Source: an uncultured Collinsella sp.
GTDB taxonomy: Bacteria > Actinomycetota > Coriobacteriia > Coriobacteriales > Coriobacteriaceae
NCBI GenBank assembly: GCA_937969105.1
Contig: CALBUZ010000109.1
Location: forward strand, 1 to 6,313
Length of the DNA: 6,313 bases
Direction of reading: 5' to 3'
Shown: piece after piece, positions 6,168 through 6,313 of the stretch
Position numbering within the stretch: the first letter of the stretch is position 1
How the letters are laid out: the number at the start of each line of letters is the position of its first letter
Notes under the pieces: generated by a model
The model's input: only the letters and a program-made list of their open reading frames with translations
What the model was told of the DNA's origin: nothing
Databases searched by the model: none
Position numbers and translations under genes: made by a program

Positions 6168-6185
6168 ATTGATAACGTGCTCATG
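6168..6185. promoter_or_regulatory. LacI-type operator O3, in the leader of the second repressor
   Basis: Bases 6170-6183 fit TGnnnnCGnnnnCA with the central ACGT (6175-6178) seen in O1 and O2. The 14 bp are symmetric at 10 positions. The site lies just downstream of the predicted transcription start of the second repressor and 2 bases upstream of the ATG at 6165, a classic place for autorepression. It is weaker than O2 in its outer arms. Confidence 0.5.
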
Positions 6186-6195
6186 ATACCCGAGC

Positions 6196-6225
6196 CATAT
6201 ACCACAACATGAAAACTTCTGTCAA
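6196..6225 (-). promoter_or_regulatory. Promoter of the second repressor
   Basis: On the minus strand a perfect -35 TTGACA (6225-6220) is followed after 18 bp by TATATG (6201-6196). The latter is preceded by TGG, which gives an extended -10. The start would fall near 6189, about 24 bases before the ATG at 6165. This is the best sigma-70-type promoter in the window. Confidence 0.7.
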
Positions 6226-6262
6226 TCAAAACCGCTTACCGAACAAATACAACCGTTCGCGG

Positions 6263-6290
6263 CTGTTTGAAGTTGTTTTGTTTCTATACA
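6263..6290 (+). promoter_or_regulatory. Weak candidate promoter for a + strand gene beyond the window
   Basis: TATACA (6285-6290) is a good -10, but the best -35 at 16 bp spacing is only CTGTTT (6263-6268). The start would be near 6297. It points away from the second repressor and is followed by a truncated operator-like site, which supports it. Confidence 0.3.
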
Positions 6291-6299
6291 TCCCAGCCG

Positions 6300-6313
6300 G
6301 ATGTTAACGTGCT
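6300..6313. promoter_or_regulatory. LacI-type operator O4, cut by the window end
   Basis: The 10-mer ATGTTAACGT (6301-6310) is identical to 1334-1343 in O1, and the following GCT repeats the right-hand triplet of O3. The frame TGnnnnCGnnnn is intact up to the last base, and the next two bases, which should be CA, lie outside. Its centre is about 18 bp beyond the candidate -10 at 6285-6290, almost the same distance as O3 from its own -10. Confidence 0.4.

Overview
The window looks like a carbohydrate-utilisation locus from a GC-rich actinobacterium. Synonymous sites strongly favour G and C in the two + strand genes. The pairing of a Lac-family PTS permease and phospho-beta-galactosidase with LacI repressors recalls gut Coriobacteriia such as Collinsella. 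That placement is inference from style; no taxonomic marker is present.

Layout. Bases 1-170 are AT-rich and non-coding, with a phased array of GAAC motifs that includes a possible LytTR-type response-regulator site. A LacI-family repressor follows on the minus strand (171-1175). The 356-base intergenic region 1176-1531 holds two inverted copies of a 24-bp LacI-type palindrome whose centres are 120 bp apart. Between them lies a hairpin followed by seven T residues. The + strand operon comes next: a lactose-type PTS EIICB (lacE-like, 1532-3307), a perfect 11-bp intercistronic hairpin, and a GH1 6-phospho-beta-galactosidase (lacG-like, 3374-4813). A strong intrinsic terminator closes it at 4860-4910. 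Two tandem long-arm palindromes, 81 bp apart and with one compensatory base-pair change, fill the gap to a convergent second LacI-family gene (5080-6165, minus), a clear paralogue of the first. At the right edge is the control region of that second repressor, with a good promoter and an operator-like site. A similar truncated site near a weaker + strand promoter suggests another operon starting just beyond the window.

How the genes work together. LacE imports and phosphorylates lactose or a related beta-galactoside. LacG hydrolyses the 6-phospho-sugar to galactose-6-phosphate plus the aglycone sugar. The EIIA partner (LacF) and the tagatose-6-phosphate pathway are not in the window. The repressors share HTH features, an unusual hinge Gly and the same operator frame (TGnnnnCGnnnnCA, with central ACGT). 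I infer that they recognise related sites and may cross-talk.

I see no mobile element, CRISPR array, tRNA or rRNA. The least explained structures are the tandem palindromes, the putative attenuator upstream of lacE and the phased GAAC array.
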